From: Xylanibacter ruminicola
Lineage (GTDB): Bacteria; Bacteroidota; Bacteroidia; Bacteroidales; Bacteroidaceae
Direction of reading: 5' to 3'
DNA: 64,000 nt
NCBI GenBank assembly: GCA_015060625.1
Contig: SUYC01000005.1
Span: 105,270 to 169,269 of the forward strand
The notes beneath the pieces were generated by a model. That model saw nothing but the letters and a program-made list of their open reading frames with translations, was not told the DNA's origin and ran no database searches. The position numbers and the translations under genes were made by a program. Shown here one piece after another: positions 8,388 to 16,534 of the stretch. The first letter of the stretch is position 1, and every line of letters begins with the position of its first letter.

Positions 8388-8870
8388 TTATCTGCGTCCG
8401 CTGAAGTGACCACCGTTTCCGCGACTGGTGTTCATTGCTATGTGACGCTCTGAACCACGACGGTCGTTATTTGTCATATCGTGCCTTCTGTTGTGCGGAG
8501 CCGGTGCTGGTGCCTTATGATGCATGGCTGGTGCAGGATGATGCACAGCTGGCTTTGGCATGTGACGGTCAGCGTTGCGGCGATCCCACCAGATGCCGAA
8601 AACATCAGCATGTCCGTTCAGACTCATCAAGTAGTCGAGATTGATCTCGTAGACTGCCTCATACCGTGCAGCGGTGAGGTTCAACTCATAAGCCATCTTG
8701 TCGCTCAGGAACAGAGCCTCGTTCTTTGCTGCGGTATAGCTCATTGCGTTCTTGGACGAGCCAAGCGGCATAGCCGAGCGGGCCGAGATAGTCATGACCA
8801 TCATAAAGTTGAGTTTTCTCAATAACCTCCTTAAGGTTCCTGAGTACAATGTGCTTGCTGCGACTGTCAT
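8388..8870 (-). CDS. Small secreted-type protein, N-terminus apparently lost
   Basis: The segment EALFLSDKMAYELNLTAARYEAVYEINLDYLMSLNGH resembles a Bacteroidales family of small exported proteins that normally begin with a signal peptide. It is followed by a basic His/Pro/Ala-rich tail (HHPAPAMHHKAPAPAPHNRR) ending GGHFSGRR. No signal peptide can be found here: the first codons of the open frame run antisense through a different coding remnant (8811-8985) and through a 34-bp dispersed palindromic repeat (8748-8781). The true start is therefore unclear, and the gene may be a 5'-truncated pseudogene. The coordinates give the longest open frame. Confidence 0.5.
   Translation of the reverse strand: MTVAASTLYSGTLRRLLRKLNFMMVMTISARSAMPLGSSKNAMSYTAAKNEALFLSDKMAYELNLTAARYEAVYEINLDYLMSLNGHADVFGIWWDRRNADRHMPKPAVHHPAPAMHHKAPAPAPHNRRHDMTNNDRRGSERHIAMNTSRGNGGHFSGRR
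8748..8781 (+). repeat. 34-bp dispersed palindromic repeat, copy 1
   Basis: The segment reads GTTCTTGGACGAGCCAAGCG and continues to 8781. It matches the reverse complement of 32829-32862 at 33 of 34 positions. It contains two small hairpins, CTTGG-ACGAG-CCAAG and CGGC-ATA-GCCG. It lies exactly where two gene remnants meet. Confidence 0.8.
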
Positions 8871-8985
8871 TTCTAATGAGCGTGAAGTATATCAAGACGG
8901 TAAGATTACTTATATGCCTGTATATTTCGTGATGTTCATGGAAGCGGATGCTCCTCAGACCGATGAAGCAGAATATATCTTCTAA
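8811..8985 (+). pseudogene. 3' coding remnant of unknown gene
   Basis: The frame reads FLNNLLKVPEYNVLAATVIS, then EREVYQDGKITYMPVYFVMF, and ends in an acidic tail (DEAEYIF) with TAA. The composition and the natural-looking end suggest the C-terminal 55-60 residues of a genuine protein. Upstream, the frame runs straight into the 34-bp palindromic repeat and then into antisense sequence of the 8388-8870 gene. I do not recognise the parent family. Confidence 0.35.
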
Positions 8986-9010
8986 AGTTTGGATGATGAA
9001 GATGAAAAAC

Positions 9011-9895
9011 CTATCTTCCTTTCCTATACTCTCTCGGATTTTTACCCTTCATCCTTGTGAAGAAACGAGTAAAGGATGCGGACTCAGAGAAATGCAGGCG
9101 GTAAGCTATCTGGACGATGGGGAGTGAGGTCTGCAGAAGCAGGTAGGAAGCTTCCATCAAGAGCATCTGATTGATATAGTCAACGACGGTACGGCCTGAA
9201 ACCTCGCGGACAATCTGTGAGAGATAGCGCGGCGTGATGCAAAGCCTTGAGGCATAGAAGGCTACATCGTGGTGCTCAGTGAAGTGGATGGGCACGAGAC
9301 GAAGGAAATCGAAAAACAGTTCCTCGATGCGCTTGGGAAACCTGCGCTCGCGGATGGTGCGTTCCTGAATGGCATTCAGTTCAAGCAGAAAGAGACCGTA
9401 TGTGGTGCGAAGGCACTCGCTGCGGAAGGGATGGTCAGCAGAGAGGAGATAGCGGCGGATGATGCCCATCAGTTCCATGAGGTGGAGATTATCTTCTTCC
9501 GCAAGAGTCAATCGCGGCTCACTCAGTTCTACTGCAGGCAGGTAGGCAGCACGGATGGCGTTGCGCATTGTGGGCGACTCGAAGGCAAAATCCTTGTCGG
9601 CCACAAGGCAGATGCCGCGATAGTCATCGGAGATATCTATGACGCTTACCATCATCCCTGGGGTATATATAATAAGGTCATCTTTAGTGAAGTGAACCTC
9701 GCGACCATTGAATAGCATCGTCATCCATCCATGCAGCACGATGGTGTAGCCGTAGGCGGCAATGGTTCCCGGCAGCGCATTGGTTTCTACCAAGGAGTTG
9801 TGCGGATCGGTATCGATAATCAGCAGTTTCCCGTCCCAGTCAGGGATGGTGTCGTGGCCGTATTGCCACATCCAGGTGGCTTCCAATCTGAACAT
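9011..9895 (-). CDS. AraC family transcriptional regulator (1)
   Basis: A 294-residue regulator with an N-terminal cupin-like sensing domain (about 1-150) and a C-terminal AraC double helix-turn-helix (about 195-290). The latter shows ITPRYLSQIVREVSGRTVVD, ASYLLLQTSLPIVQIAYRLHF and SESASFTRFFTRMKGKNPREYRK. The start is placed at MFRLEATWMW (9895); an in-frame ATG 13 codons upstream lies close to the presumed promoter. It is divergent from a ferritin-like gene, with a 21-bp direct-repeat pair in the spacer, so it probably controls that unit and itself. The inducer is unknown. Confidence 0.88.
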   Translation of the reverse strand: MFRLEATWMWQYGHDTIPDWDGKLLIIDTDPHNSLVETNALPGTIAAYGYTIVLHGWMTMLFNGREVHFTKDDLIIYTPGMMVSVIDISDDYRGICLVADKDFAFESPTMRNAIRAAYLPAVELSEPRLTLAEEDNLHLMELMGIIRRYLLSADHPFRSECLRTTYGLFLLELNAIQERTIRERRFPKRIEELFFDFLRLVPIHFTEHHDVAFYASRLCITPRYLSQIVREVSGRTVVDYINQMLLMEASYLLLQTSLPIVQIAYRLHFSESASFTRFFTRMKGKNPREYRKGR

Positions 9896-9950
9896 ATTGC
9901 AGTCAATTGATGGTTTGCGGGTGCAAATATACAAAAAAAATACGAGTTAT

Positions 9951-10016
9951 TTCCGTTTCAATCAATTTTTCTTCCGTTTTGGTTTACAATGGTATGAGTA
10001 ATTATATGTAACTTTG
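9951..10016 (+). promoter_or_regulatory. Probable AraC operator and promoter of ferritin-like operon
   Basis: TTCCGTTT occurs at 9951-9958 and 9972-9979. The 21-bp spacing is that of AraC-type half-sites. TAACTTTG (10009-10016) fits the -7 element; the nearest good TTG (9979-9981) is 27 bp upstream rather than 19-21, as expected if an activator replaces the -33 contact. Confidence 0.45.
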
Positions 10017-10064
10017 CCCCCAATGACTATCAAACATTATTATTCACCTAAAATAAAACAGATT

Positions 10065-10526
10065 ATGACAAAAGAAGAAGCATTGAAGCAGTTCGCCCAG
10101 TTAGGCGCTGTATGGTTTGGCAATAGTAAGCAACATTTCGCATTCTCGGCATACTGCCGTCTGCAGGGCTGGAACAAGTTGGCCGACAAGTGGAAGGAAG
10201 AGGCAGAGGAAGAGTGGGACGAGGCAGAGGAAGTACTGCAGCGTCTTGTAGAGCTCGGCTGTAAGCCCGCTGACTTGCAGGAGGCCATGAAGACCCAGGA
10301 GTTCCCCTTCTACGACGATCCCAAGCAGCAGATAGAGTCTGACTACGAGCCCACTGCCGTCAAGCAACTGAGCGAACTGGCAGAGGCCTTCAACGATGAC
10401 TATCCCACAAAGAAACTCATTCTGAAGTGGATTGACGGCGAGAAGGATCACATGGCTTGGGAAGCACAGTACCTGAACTACATCGAGAAACTGGGCTACG
10501 AGAATTTCCTCACCGCAATGATGTAA
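10065..10526 (+). CDS. Ferritin-like domain protein
   Basis: A 153-residue helical protein with the heptad and Glu/His pattern of a ferritin-like four-helix bundle: HFAFSAYCRLQGWNKLADKW, then KEEAEEEWDEAEEVLQRLVELG (helix with paired Glu), and near the C-terminus GEKDHMAWEAQYLNYIEKLG with an E-x2-H pair. By analogy it may bind a di-iron centre and store iron or protect against peroxide, but the ligand set cannot be completed by eye. The start at 10065 (MTKEEALKQF) is chosen over the upstream ATG at 10023, which falls at the predicted transcription start. It is first in a run with the PPOX-type flavoprotein and a mini winged-helix gene. Confidence 0.62.
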   Translation: MTKEEALKQFAQLGAVWFGNSKQHFAFSAYCRLQGWNKLADKWKEEAEEEWDEAEEVLQRLVELGCKPADLQEAMKTQEFPFYDDPKQQIESDYEPTAVKQLSELAEAFNDDYPTKKLILKWIDGEKDHMAWEAQYLNYIEKLGYENFLTAMM

Positions 10527-10566
10527 AATGCGAGGACGCTTACGACACTTTTAAATTCATCATATT

Positions 10567-10965
10567 ATGGAAGCATCAAAGAAAGTATTTGATTTCCTGG
10601 AGAAAGCAGGAACATTCTATCTGGCAACAGTAGAAGGCGATCAGCCACGTGTACGTCCCTACGGAGCTATGCTCTATTTCGAGGACAAAATCTATATCAT
10701 GGCATTTGGCAAGACTAATGCCACACGTCAGATTGCTGCCAATCAGAAAGCGGAGATTTGCGCCTTCAAGGGCCAGACGCTTCGCATCGAGTGCGTGTTG
10801 GTGGAGGACAATCGTCCGGAAGTAGGCAAGGCACTTGTCGATAAGATGCCCGTGCTGAAACCTGCCCTCGGTGAGAATGGCGAGAACGGCGTGATGTATT
10901 ATCTGAAGGATGCCAAGGCTGATTTCTTCAAGATGATGGAATTGGTAGAAACAATCAAATTCTAA
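10567..10965 (+). CDS. Pyridoxamine 5'-phosphate oxidase family protein
   Basis: A 132-residue split-barrel flavin-binding fold: FLEKAGTFYLATVEGDQPRVRPYGAM (about 6-31), then KIYIMAFGKTNATRQIAANQKAEICAF, and IECVLVEDNRPEVGKALVDK. The short size fits the single-domain PPOX branch, whose members bind FMN or F420 and whose reactions are mostly unassigned. It lies 40 bp after the ferritin-like gene and just before the small winged-helix gene, so it probably belongs to the AraC-controlled unit. Confidence 0.82.
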   Translation: MEASKKVFDFLEKAGTFYLATVEGDQPRVRPYGAMLYFEDKIYIMAFGKTNATRQIAANQKAEICAFKGQTLRIECVLVEDNRPEVGKALVDKMPVLKPALGENGENGVMYYLKDAKADFFKMMELVETIKF

Positions 10966-10978
10966 CAACTATCGAGTC

Positions 10979-11149
10979 ATGAAAGAGAAAGTATTACAGG
11001 CCATGCGTGAGTTCGGTGCTCCCGTCAACGCTGGTAAGATTGCGGAAATCACAGGTATTGACCGCAAGGAGGTTGACAAGGCTTTTGCCGAGTTGAAAAA
11101 GGAGGGTGCTATTGTGTCGCCCGTTCGCTGCAAATGGCAGCCAGCTTGA
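10979..11149 (+). CDS. Mini winged-helix DNA-binding protein
   Basis: A 56-residue protein, 13 bp after the PPOX gene. It reads as a bare winged helix: KEKVLQAMREFGAPVNAGKI (helix 1), AEITGIDRKEVDKAFAELKK (turn and recognition helix), and EGAIVSPVRCKWQPA (wing). It has no other domain. Similar short proteins occur as 'MarR/transcriptional regulator-like' genes in Bacteroidales; here it may tune its own operon. It could also act by protein contact only, as no dimerisation segment is seen. Confidence 0.7.
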   Translation: MKEKVLQAMREFGAPVNAGKIAEITGIDRKEVDKAFAELKKEGAIVSPVRCKWQPA

Positions 11150-11187
11150 TAATCTCAAGGCATCGCCCCTTGGGCTTAGGCCGTTTC

Positions 11188-11281
11188 CCCGATTAACGGG
11201 GACATTCAAATCTTTAACGGGCGGCAAGCAAGGTGACTGAGCCTTTGGGCTGAAAGACACCGATACTTGCCGCCCCTTTTT
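11188..11281 (+). terminator. Complex nested hairpin ending in a T-run
   Basis: An outer perfect 10-bp stem GGGCGGCAAG (11219-11228) / CTTGCCGCCC (11266-11275) is followed by CTTTTTT. Inside it are GGTG/CACC and AGCC/GGCT pairings. A separate small hairpin CCCC-GATTAA-CGGGG precedes it (11187-11201 region). It ends the ferritin-like operon and sits 20 bp before the flavin disulfide oxidoreductase gene. The inner structure is larger than a plain terminator needs, so a leader role for the next gene is possible. Confidence 0.6.
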
Positions 11282-11297
11282 TAACCCTATATATAAG

Positions 11298-12653
11298 ATG
11301 ATGACTAATTACGATTTTTACGCTATATTTGTGGGCTGTGGTCACGGCTGTGACCTTGCTGCCCGTATTCTGGGCAAGGCTGGCAAAAAAGTTGCAGCTG
11401 TTGAGCGCGACTTGTGGTTTGGAACCTGTACCAACTACGGCTGTAACGCCAAGATCATGCTTGACGGGCCCTTCGAGCTCACCACCGCTATGGAGAACTA
11501 TCTCAAGGTGGGCGTGTTTGACAAAGTGCCTGAGATTAACTGGGAGAAACTGATGCAGTACAAAATTCCCTTCATCGATGCCTACAAAGCTGTGGCAAAG
11601 CCCATGATGGAGCAAAGCGGCTGCACCTGTATTCAAGGCCATGGCCGCCTGAAAGATGCCCATACCGTTGTAGTCGATGGCAAGGAATATACTGCTGAGT
11701 ACATTATCCTCGGCCCTGGTCAGCGTGACGACAAGCTCGACATTCCCGGCAAGGAATATATCTGCGGCAGTCGCGACATGCTCAGCCTCGAAAAGATGCC
11801 CCAACGCATCGTGTTCATCGGCGGCGGTATCATTTCGATGGAGTTTGCCTCGATGGCTATTGACATGGGCCGACAGGTAACCGTCATCGACCACGGTGAC
11901 CATACCCTGAAAGCATATCCCAGAGAATATGTCGATGAGGTGGTAGCCCGCATGGAGAAGAAGGGCGCTCAGTTCAAATACTGTGAAGATGTTTGCGCCA
12001 TAGAGAAGACCGCCACAGGACTGCTTGTGAAGACTCAGAAGGGATTTGAGGTGGAGGCCGACTATGTGCTTCAAGCCACGGGCCGCCCTGTGAACTACGA
12101 GAACATGGGTCTCGAAGCTCTTGGCATCGAGGCCGGTCCGCGAGGCATCAAGGTGGACGACCATATGCGTACCTCAGTTAAGAACATCTTTGCCACAGGA
12201 GACGCCGTCGATAAACGCATCCCCAAACTGACACCTACGGCCTTTTTCGAGAGCCAGTATATCGCCGACCTGCTGTTAGGCAAGACCACCGCCCCCATCT
12301 GTTATCCTGCCGTGCCAAACCTCGTGTTCACCTTTCCTCGTATTGCTCAGGTTGGTATCAGTCTCGACGAAGCCCGCAAGGAAGACAAGTATCGCGTGGC
12401 AGATGTGCCTTACGGACAGGCCTTCCTATTTAATACGCACAATGAGGCAGAAGCCAAGATCGCATTTATCTTCGACAAAGAGAGCGACTTGCTTGTGGGT
12501 GCTGCCGCCATCGGTTCGGATGCCGGTGCATGGATAGATGTTCTCTCACTCGTCATCTTCAACAAGATGACTCGCGATCAGTTCGCCCATTACATCTATG
12601 CCTTCCCTACCACTACTTGTGGTCCACTGATGATGCTCGGACAAGTCTGGTAA
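11298..12653 (+). CDS. Pyridine nucleotide-disulfide oxidoreductase family flavoprotein
   Basis: A 451-residue FAD/NAD(P) enzyme related to dihydrolipoyl dehydrogenase and mercuric reductase. It has an FAD loop (VGCGHGCDLAA, about 12-22), a redox-active Cys pair in GTCTNYGCNAK (C-x4-C, about 43-53), an NAD(P) loop (FIGGGIISMEFA, about 174-185), the second FAD motif (IFATGDAVDKRIPKLTPTAF) and a dimerisation domain from about 330. The C-terminus reads HYIYAFPTTTCGPLM, so the His-x4-Glu catalytic pair of lipoamide dehydrogenase is missing and a Cys is near the end instead. The FAD loop also departs from GxGxxG (Cys and His within it). The substrate is unknown; a low-molecular-weight disulfide, quinone or metal is possible. 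Confidence 0.82.
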   Translation: MMTNYDFYAIFVGCGHGCDLAARILGKAGKKVAAVERDLWFGTCTNYGCNAKIMLDGPFELTTAMENYLKVGVFDKVPEINWEKLMQYKIPFIDAYKAVAKPMMEQSGCTCIQGHGRLKDAHTVVVDGKEYTAEYIILGPGQRDDKLDIPGKEYICGSRDMLSLEKMPQRIVFIGGGIISMEFASMAIDMGRQVTVIDHGDHTLKAYPREYVDEVVARMEKKGAQFKYCEDVCAIEKTATGLLVKTQKGFEVEADYVLQATGRPVNYENMGLEALGIEAGPRGIKVDDHMRTSVKNIFATGDAVDKRIPKLTPTAFFESQYIADLLLGKTTAPICYPAVPNLVFTFPRIAQVGISLDEARKEDKYRVADVPYGQAFLFNTHNEAEAKIAFIFDKESDLLVGAAAIGSDAGAWIDVLSLVIFNKMTRDQFAHYIYAFPTTTCGPLMMLGQVW

Positions 12654-12672
12654 GCCATCACAGGAAAAAGAG

Positions 12673-15483
12673 ATGAAGAAAGCAATCTGTTTTTTTTGTA
12701 GTCTGTTGGTGATGCTGCCGATATGTGGTAACAATGTGGCAGACTTTCCAAAAGTTTCAGAAAAGGCCCAGACCGATTGGTTCCCCTTAGGTGAGGCCAC
12801 GATTTGCACCGATGCAGGAGATTATAAAGTGGTGAACATTGCCGCCCAGATGCTGGCAGACGATGTGGAACGGGTTACGTCAGCCCGTTCCAATATAGTG
12901 TCGGCAACGTCCCTCAAAAAACTACCTCATGGAGCAACGGTTGTTGTTGGCACTGTAGGCCACAGCCGCATCATCGATGAGTTGGTCAGACAGAAGGCTA
13001 TCGATGTGTCAGCCATCAAAGGCAAATGGGAATCGTATATCATCACTACCGTCAACCGTCCCAGACAAGGGCAACTTCTTGTCATTGCGGGTAGCGACCG
13101 GCGAGGAACAGCTTTCGGCTTGACAACACTGGGCGAGGCCATCGGTGTGTCACCCTGGTACTGGTGGGCTGACGTGATCCCTCAACACAAAAAAGCAATA
13201 TATGTAGAGCCTGGCACATGTGTTCAGGGGGAGCCTTCAGTGCAGTATCGAGGCATCTTCATCAACGACGAGCGTTTTGGCGGTTGGGCGCGATGGGCTG
13301 AACAGAAACACGGCAAGGTGGGTCCTGAGACCTACAAGCGAGTCTTTGAGCTGCTGCTGCGCCTGAAGGCCAACTATCTCTGGCCTGCCATGCATCCAGG
13401 CACCCAGGCTTTCAATGATGATCCAGAGAATGCACGACTGGCTGATGACTATGCCATCGTGATGGGATCTTCGCACTGCGAGCAGATGCTGCGGAACAAC
13501 GAAGGTGAATGGAAAGCTGTGGAGCAGAGACACCCTGGTACACTCGGTGACTTCAACTACATTACCAATCGCCAGACGATGCAGAACTACTGGGAGACGC
13601 GTGTCAAGACCAACGGACGATACGAGAACACCTATACACTCGGTCTGCGCGGCATCCACGACTACCCGATGGAAGGTGCCAATACTACAGCCGAGCGCGT
13701 AGCACTGATGCAACAGGCTATTGATGACCAACGGGATATGCTGCGTCGCAACATCAAGAAGCCTATCGAGGAGATTCCGCAGGTGCTCTGCACCTATGAA
13801 GAGGTGCTTGAGGCCTATCATAATGGGCTGAAAGTGCCAGAGGATGTTACACTACTCTGGAGTGACGACAAGCACGGTAACTGCCGAAACCTATGCAATC
13901 CGGAAGAGATGAAGCGCAAGGGCGGCGCAGGCATCTACTACCACCTCTCCTATCATGGCGACCCCGCCAGTTGGATTTGGCTCAGTCCGCTCTCAACAGC
14001 CTTTCTGAGCACGGAACTGACCAAGGCCTATACCTATGGTGCCCGCAAGATCTGGGTGTTCAATGTGGGAGACATCAAACCAGCCGAGAAGGAAATCTCG
14101 TTTGTGATGGATCTGGCTTGGGATATCAATCGCTGGAAGCCCTCCGAGGCTCACAACTATATCAAGTATTGGGCCGCAAAGACCTTCGGCAACGAGGTGG
14201 CGCAGGAGATTGCCGACATTCAGGCTGACTACTATCGCTTGCAGGCGGCAGGAAAGGATGCACACGTGTGGTTCGTCGATTACAGCGCAGAGCAGATTGA
14301 GCAGCGCATTGCGGAGTGGCGCGCCCTGAAGGCACATGTTACCGAACTGGCTTCACGCATCCCGGAATCACTGAAGAATGCCTACTTCGAACTCGTCTGC
14401 TATCCCGTCTGTGGTGCTGCGACAATCAACGAGTACCAGTTATTAGCGCGTCGCAGTATGGTAAGAGCAACAGCTGGCGATAGTATCGGAGCGATGGCAG
14501 ATGCCAACAGAGTGAAGCTGATGTTCGACAGTCTCAATGAGTTGACGCGTCATTACAATGAGGATATCCTTGATGGTAAATGGCAGCAATTCTTCAACTG
14601 GCAACCCTACCATTGGTTCCGCTCTGAGAAGATAGAGCAGCCTGTGGCTACACCCGAACTGATAACGCAGGCGAAAAACACTCCTCAAGCACGTTTCCTC
14701 TCTGTCAGCGAAACTTTGTCAAGCAAGGGTGCCATCATTAATAGTGATGCCGATGTAGAGATGCCTTTATGGATAGAGGCGCTAACACCCATCCACAATT
14801 TCTCCAAGGAAGCCAAGGACAACGAGTTCTGCCAGGTAAAAACAGAGAATGACAGTTTTGTGGCCTCAGCTACACCTATTAATAATGTATGGCATGCGCC
14901 TTACGTAGGACCGATGTGGAGTTGTGTAGGAACGATACACCTCAAGAAGGGCGAGAATCATCTTTACATCACCGATCTGAAGGCAGATGCCCGCATCGAC
15001 CAGATTTTCCTCGGGCTCTATCCGCCGTTCGTCAAGGAGCCTCGTCAGCGCATTCCTGCTTCGCACTATCAGAACAAACAAGGAGGTATCCAGCGTATAG
15101 AAGGCTTGGGATATACCGATGGCGTACTGGTTCTGCCATTCGACACACCGTCGTATCAGCAGGAGAACATAAAGGCAGCTCCATACACAGAATATGAACT
15201 CGACTTGCAGGCCGGCGATGCCACTATAGAAATCCGTACGCTGCCTACGCTGCATGTGTATGACGGCAGGGACATCCGCTATGCCGTTCAGTTAGGTGAT
15301 TCTGCTCCTACCATCTTCTCTATCCACGAGGGCGACTTCACAGCCGAGTGGCGCTGGAATGTGCTTCGCGGCTATGCCTCGCGCAGCATCCCCGTCTCAG
15401 AGACTGGTCATCAGCGGTTACGTATCTATCTCCTCGACCCTGGCATAGTGCTACAGGAAGTATTGATTCATGCTCAGAAATAA
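12673..15483 (+). CDS. GH115 family alpha-glucuronidase, secreted
   Basis: A 936-residue enzyme with a signal peptide (about 1-19). An N-terminal domain (about 20-170) contains VVVGTVGHS. The GH115 barrel domain follows, with the signature RGIFINDERFGGWARWAEQK, LLLRLKANYLWPAMHPGTQA and VMGSSHCEQMLRNNEGEW, then LLWSDDKHGNCRNL and WVFNVGDIKPAEKEISF. A helical region and a C-terminal beta domain (about 780-936) complete it. GH115 enzymes remove 4-O-methyl-glucuronic acid from the alpha-1,2 position on internal or terminal xylan units. The length is usual for the family. No SusC/D pair is next to it. Downstream is only a remnant of a GH2 mannosidase and an AraC gene, so it may be left over from a larger hemicellulose locus. 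Confidence 0.9.
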   Translation: MKKAICFFCSLLVMLPICGNNVADFPKVSEKAQTDWFPLGEATICTDAGDYKVVNIAAQMLADDVERVTSARSNIVSATSLKKLPHGATVVVGTVGHSRIIDELVRQKAIDVSAIKGKWESYIITTVNRPRQGQLLVIAGSDRRGTAFGLTTLGEAIGVSPWYWWADVIPQHKKAIYVEPGTCVQGEPSVQYRGIFINDERFGGWARWAEQKHGKVGPETYKRVFELLLRLKANYLWPAMHPGTQAFNDDPENARLADDYAIVMGSSHCEQMLRNNEGEWKAVEQRHPGTLGDFNYITNRQTMQNYWETRVKTNGRYENTYTLGLRGIHDYPMEGANTTAERVALMQQAIDDQRDMLRRNIKKPIEEIPQVLCTYEEVLEAYHNGLKVPEDVTLLWSDDKHGNCRNLCNPEEMKRKGGAGIYYHLSYHGDPASWIWLSPLSTAFLSTELTKAYTYGARKIWVFNVGDIKPAEKEISFVMDLAWDINRWKPSEAHNYIKYWAAKTFGNEVAQEIADIQADYYRLQAAGKDAHVWFVDYSAEQIEQRIAEWRALKAHVTELASRIPESLKNAYFELVCYPVCGAATINEYQLLARRSMVRATAGDSIGAMADANRVKLMFDSLNELTRHYNEDILDGKWQQFFNWQPYHWFRSEKIEQPVATPELITQAKNTPQARFLSVSETLSSKGAIINSDADVEMPLWIEALTPIHNFSKEAKDNEFCQVKTENDSFVASATPINNVWHAPYVGPMWSCVGTIHLKKGENHLYITDLKADARIDQIFLGLYPPFVKEPRQRIPASHYQNKQGGIQRIEGLGYTDGVLVLPFDTPSYQQENIKAAPYTEYELDLQAGDATIEIRTLPTLHVYDGRDIRYAVQLGDSAPTIFSIHEGDFTAEWRWNVLRGYASRSIPVSETGHQRLRIYLLDPGIVLQEVLIHAQK

Positions 15484-15484
15484 G

Positions 15485-15604
15485 AACTCTGGAGTGGTGC
15501 ATACCGACTTGCTACGTCAGGGACTTATCGACGACCCTTATATCGGGTTGAACGAACGGAAGGTGCAATGGGTGGACAAGGAGGACTGGGTCTATTTCGG
15601 TTGA
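15485..15604 (+). pseudogene. Remnant of a GH2 beta-mannosidase
   Basis: Directly after the GH115 stop, in a shifted frame, 39 codons read SGVVHTDLLRQGLIDDPYIG and on through LNERKVQWVDKEDWVYFG to a TGA. This is the conserved N-terminal segment of beta-mannosidases (the family usually has 'vHtdLl..glI.DPf...nE...qWi...dW.Y'). The signal peptide before it and some 750 residues after it are gone. The 3' end overlaps the end of the AraC gene on the other strand by 13 bp, so the deletion joined the mannosidase start to the AraC 3' end. Confidence 0.72.
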
Positions 15605-16407
15605 AGACTCTGACGGTATTCGCTGGGCGACTGGCCAAGATGCTTGGTGCAGTAGCGGCTGAAGTAGGAGAGCGACGTGAAGTTCATCAAATCGGCTATC
15701 TGAGTGAGTGACAGGCGTTCATCATTCAGATAGTCTTTTAATATAGGTATGGTATGACGGTCGATGTATGAGGTGACACTGTGTCCTGTCACACGTTTGA
15801 TGGTGGCAGAAAGATATTTTGGCGATACGTTCAGACGCTCGGCATAGTAGCTCACATCACGTTCCGTTCGGCTAATGCCAGTAGCCAGCAGTGCCATCAT
15901 TTGTTTCACGATGTAGGCTGTGCGGTCTGTCTGTGTGTCTGTTGCATCACGCTGGGCGTGGGCCTCGAAGATGTCGTACATCATCGTCAGGCAGAGACTG
16001 CCCATCAGTTCACGATAGAACTGCAGATGGCGGTCGTCCATGCGGTCGCGCAGACGATGAAAGTCAGCCAACAGATGCTTTGCCTGCTCGTCTGAGAGTT
16101 TGATGATGGGGTTTTGATTCAGTGAGATACTGCCGCCGATGCTGTAATTGTTTGACGGCAACAGGTTCTGCAGAAACTGATAATCAGCAGCAAACCACAC
16201 TGCTTGCAAGTCTTCATGTGCCGCTAAATTGCTGATACGATCAGGTGTAGGTATCACCACCAAATCGTTCTTGACAATGTGGTAGCAATGTTCGTTGAAC
16301 ACAAAACTTGCCTCGCCTGCCAAGCAAAGCATATGCATGCAGGTGTGACTCAACTCATAGGAATTCATCCCGTAGAAGTCTGTGGAATATTGAAAATCTG
16401 CCTTCAT
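15592..16407 (-). CDS. AraC family transcriptional regulator (2)
   Basis: A 271-residue regulator starting at MKADFQYSTDFYGMNSYELS (16407). The N-terminal cupin-like domain (about 1-140) contains HTCMHMLCLAGEASFVFNEH. The C-terminal HTH pair (about 170-268) has VSYYAERLNVSPKYLSATIK, LNDERLSLTQIADLMNF and SLSYFSRYCTKHLGQSPSEYR. In-frame ATGs upstream (to 16467) would translate a palindromic dispersed repeat and are less likely. It is divergent from the flavodoxin/aldo-keto reductase/alcohol dehydrogenase run and is the likely activator of it. Its 3' end touches the beta-mannosidase remnant. Confidence 0.87.
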   Translation of the reverse strand: MKADFQYSTDFYGMNSYELSHTCMHMLCLAGEASFVFNEHCYHIVKNDLVVIPTPDRISNLAAHEDLQAVWFAADYQFLQNLLPSNNYSIGGSISLNQNPIIKLSDEQAKHLLADFHRLRDRMDDRHLQFYRELMGSLCLTMMYDIFEAHAQRDATDTQTDRTAYIVKQMMALLATGISRTERDVSYYAERLNVSPKYLSATIKRVTGHSVTSYIDRHTIPILKDYLNDERLSLTQIADLMNFTSLSYFSRYCTKHLGQSPSEYRQSLQPK

Positions 16408-16425
16408 GACCGACAAAATTGCGAT

Positions 16426-16488
16426 TAAGCGAGCGCAGAAAGCTTGCTTTTTGCCGAGCATGAGCAAGTTCGCGCAGTTTTACTGCGC
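16426..16488 (+). repeat. Palindromic dispersed repeat, family 2 copy A
   Basis: This GC-rich segment starts TAAGCGAGCGCAG and includes AAGCTTGCTT and GCCGAGCATGAGC, then GCGCAGTTTTACTGCGC as a terminal hairpin. The first 45 bp align with the reverse complement of 23855-23905, sharing TAAGCGAG, AAGCTTGCTT and GCCGAGC(A/G)TGAGC in the same order. It lies just upstream of the AraC(2) start. Confidence 0.6.
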
Positions 16489-16534
16489 AAAATTACACAT
16501 TATTTTATATATAAAAGAACGATTTAGGCAAAAA

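Noticed and set aside
11219..11281. TPP-like or other known riboswitch
   Set aside because: The GGCTGAAAG segment recalls part of the thi-box, but the ACCTGAT and GGATAATGCC segments are missing and the next gene is not thiamine-related.
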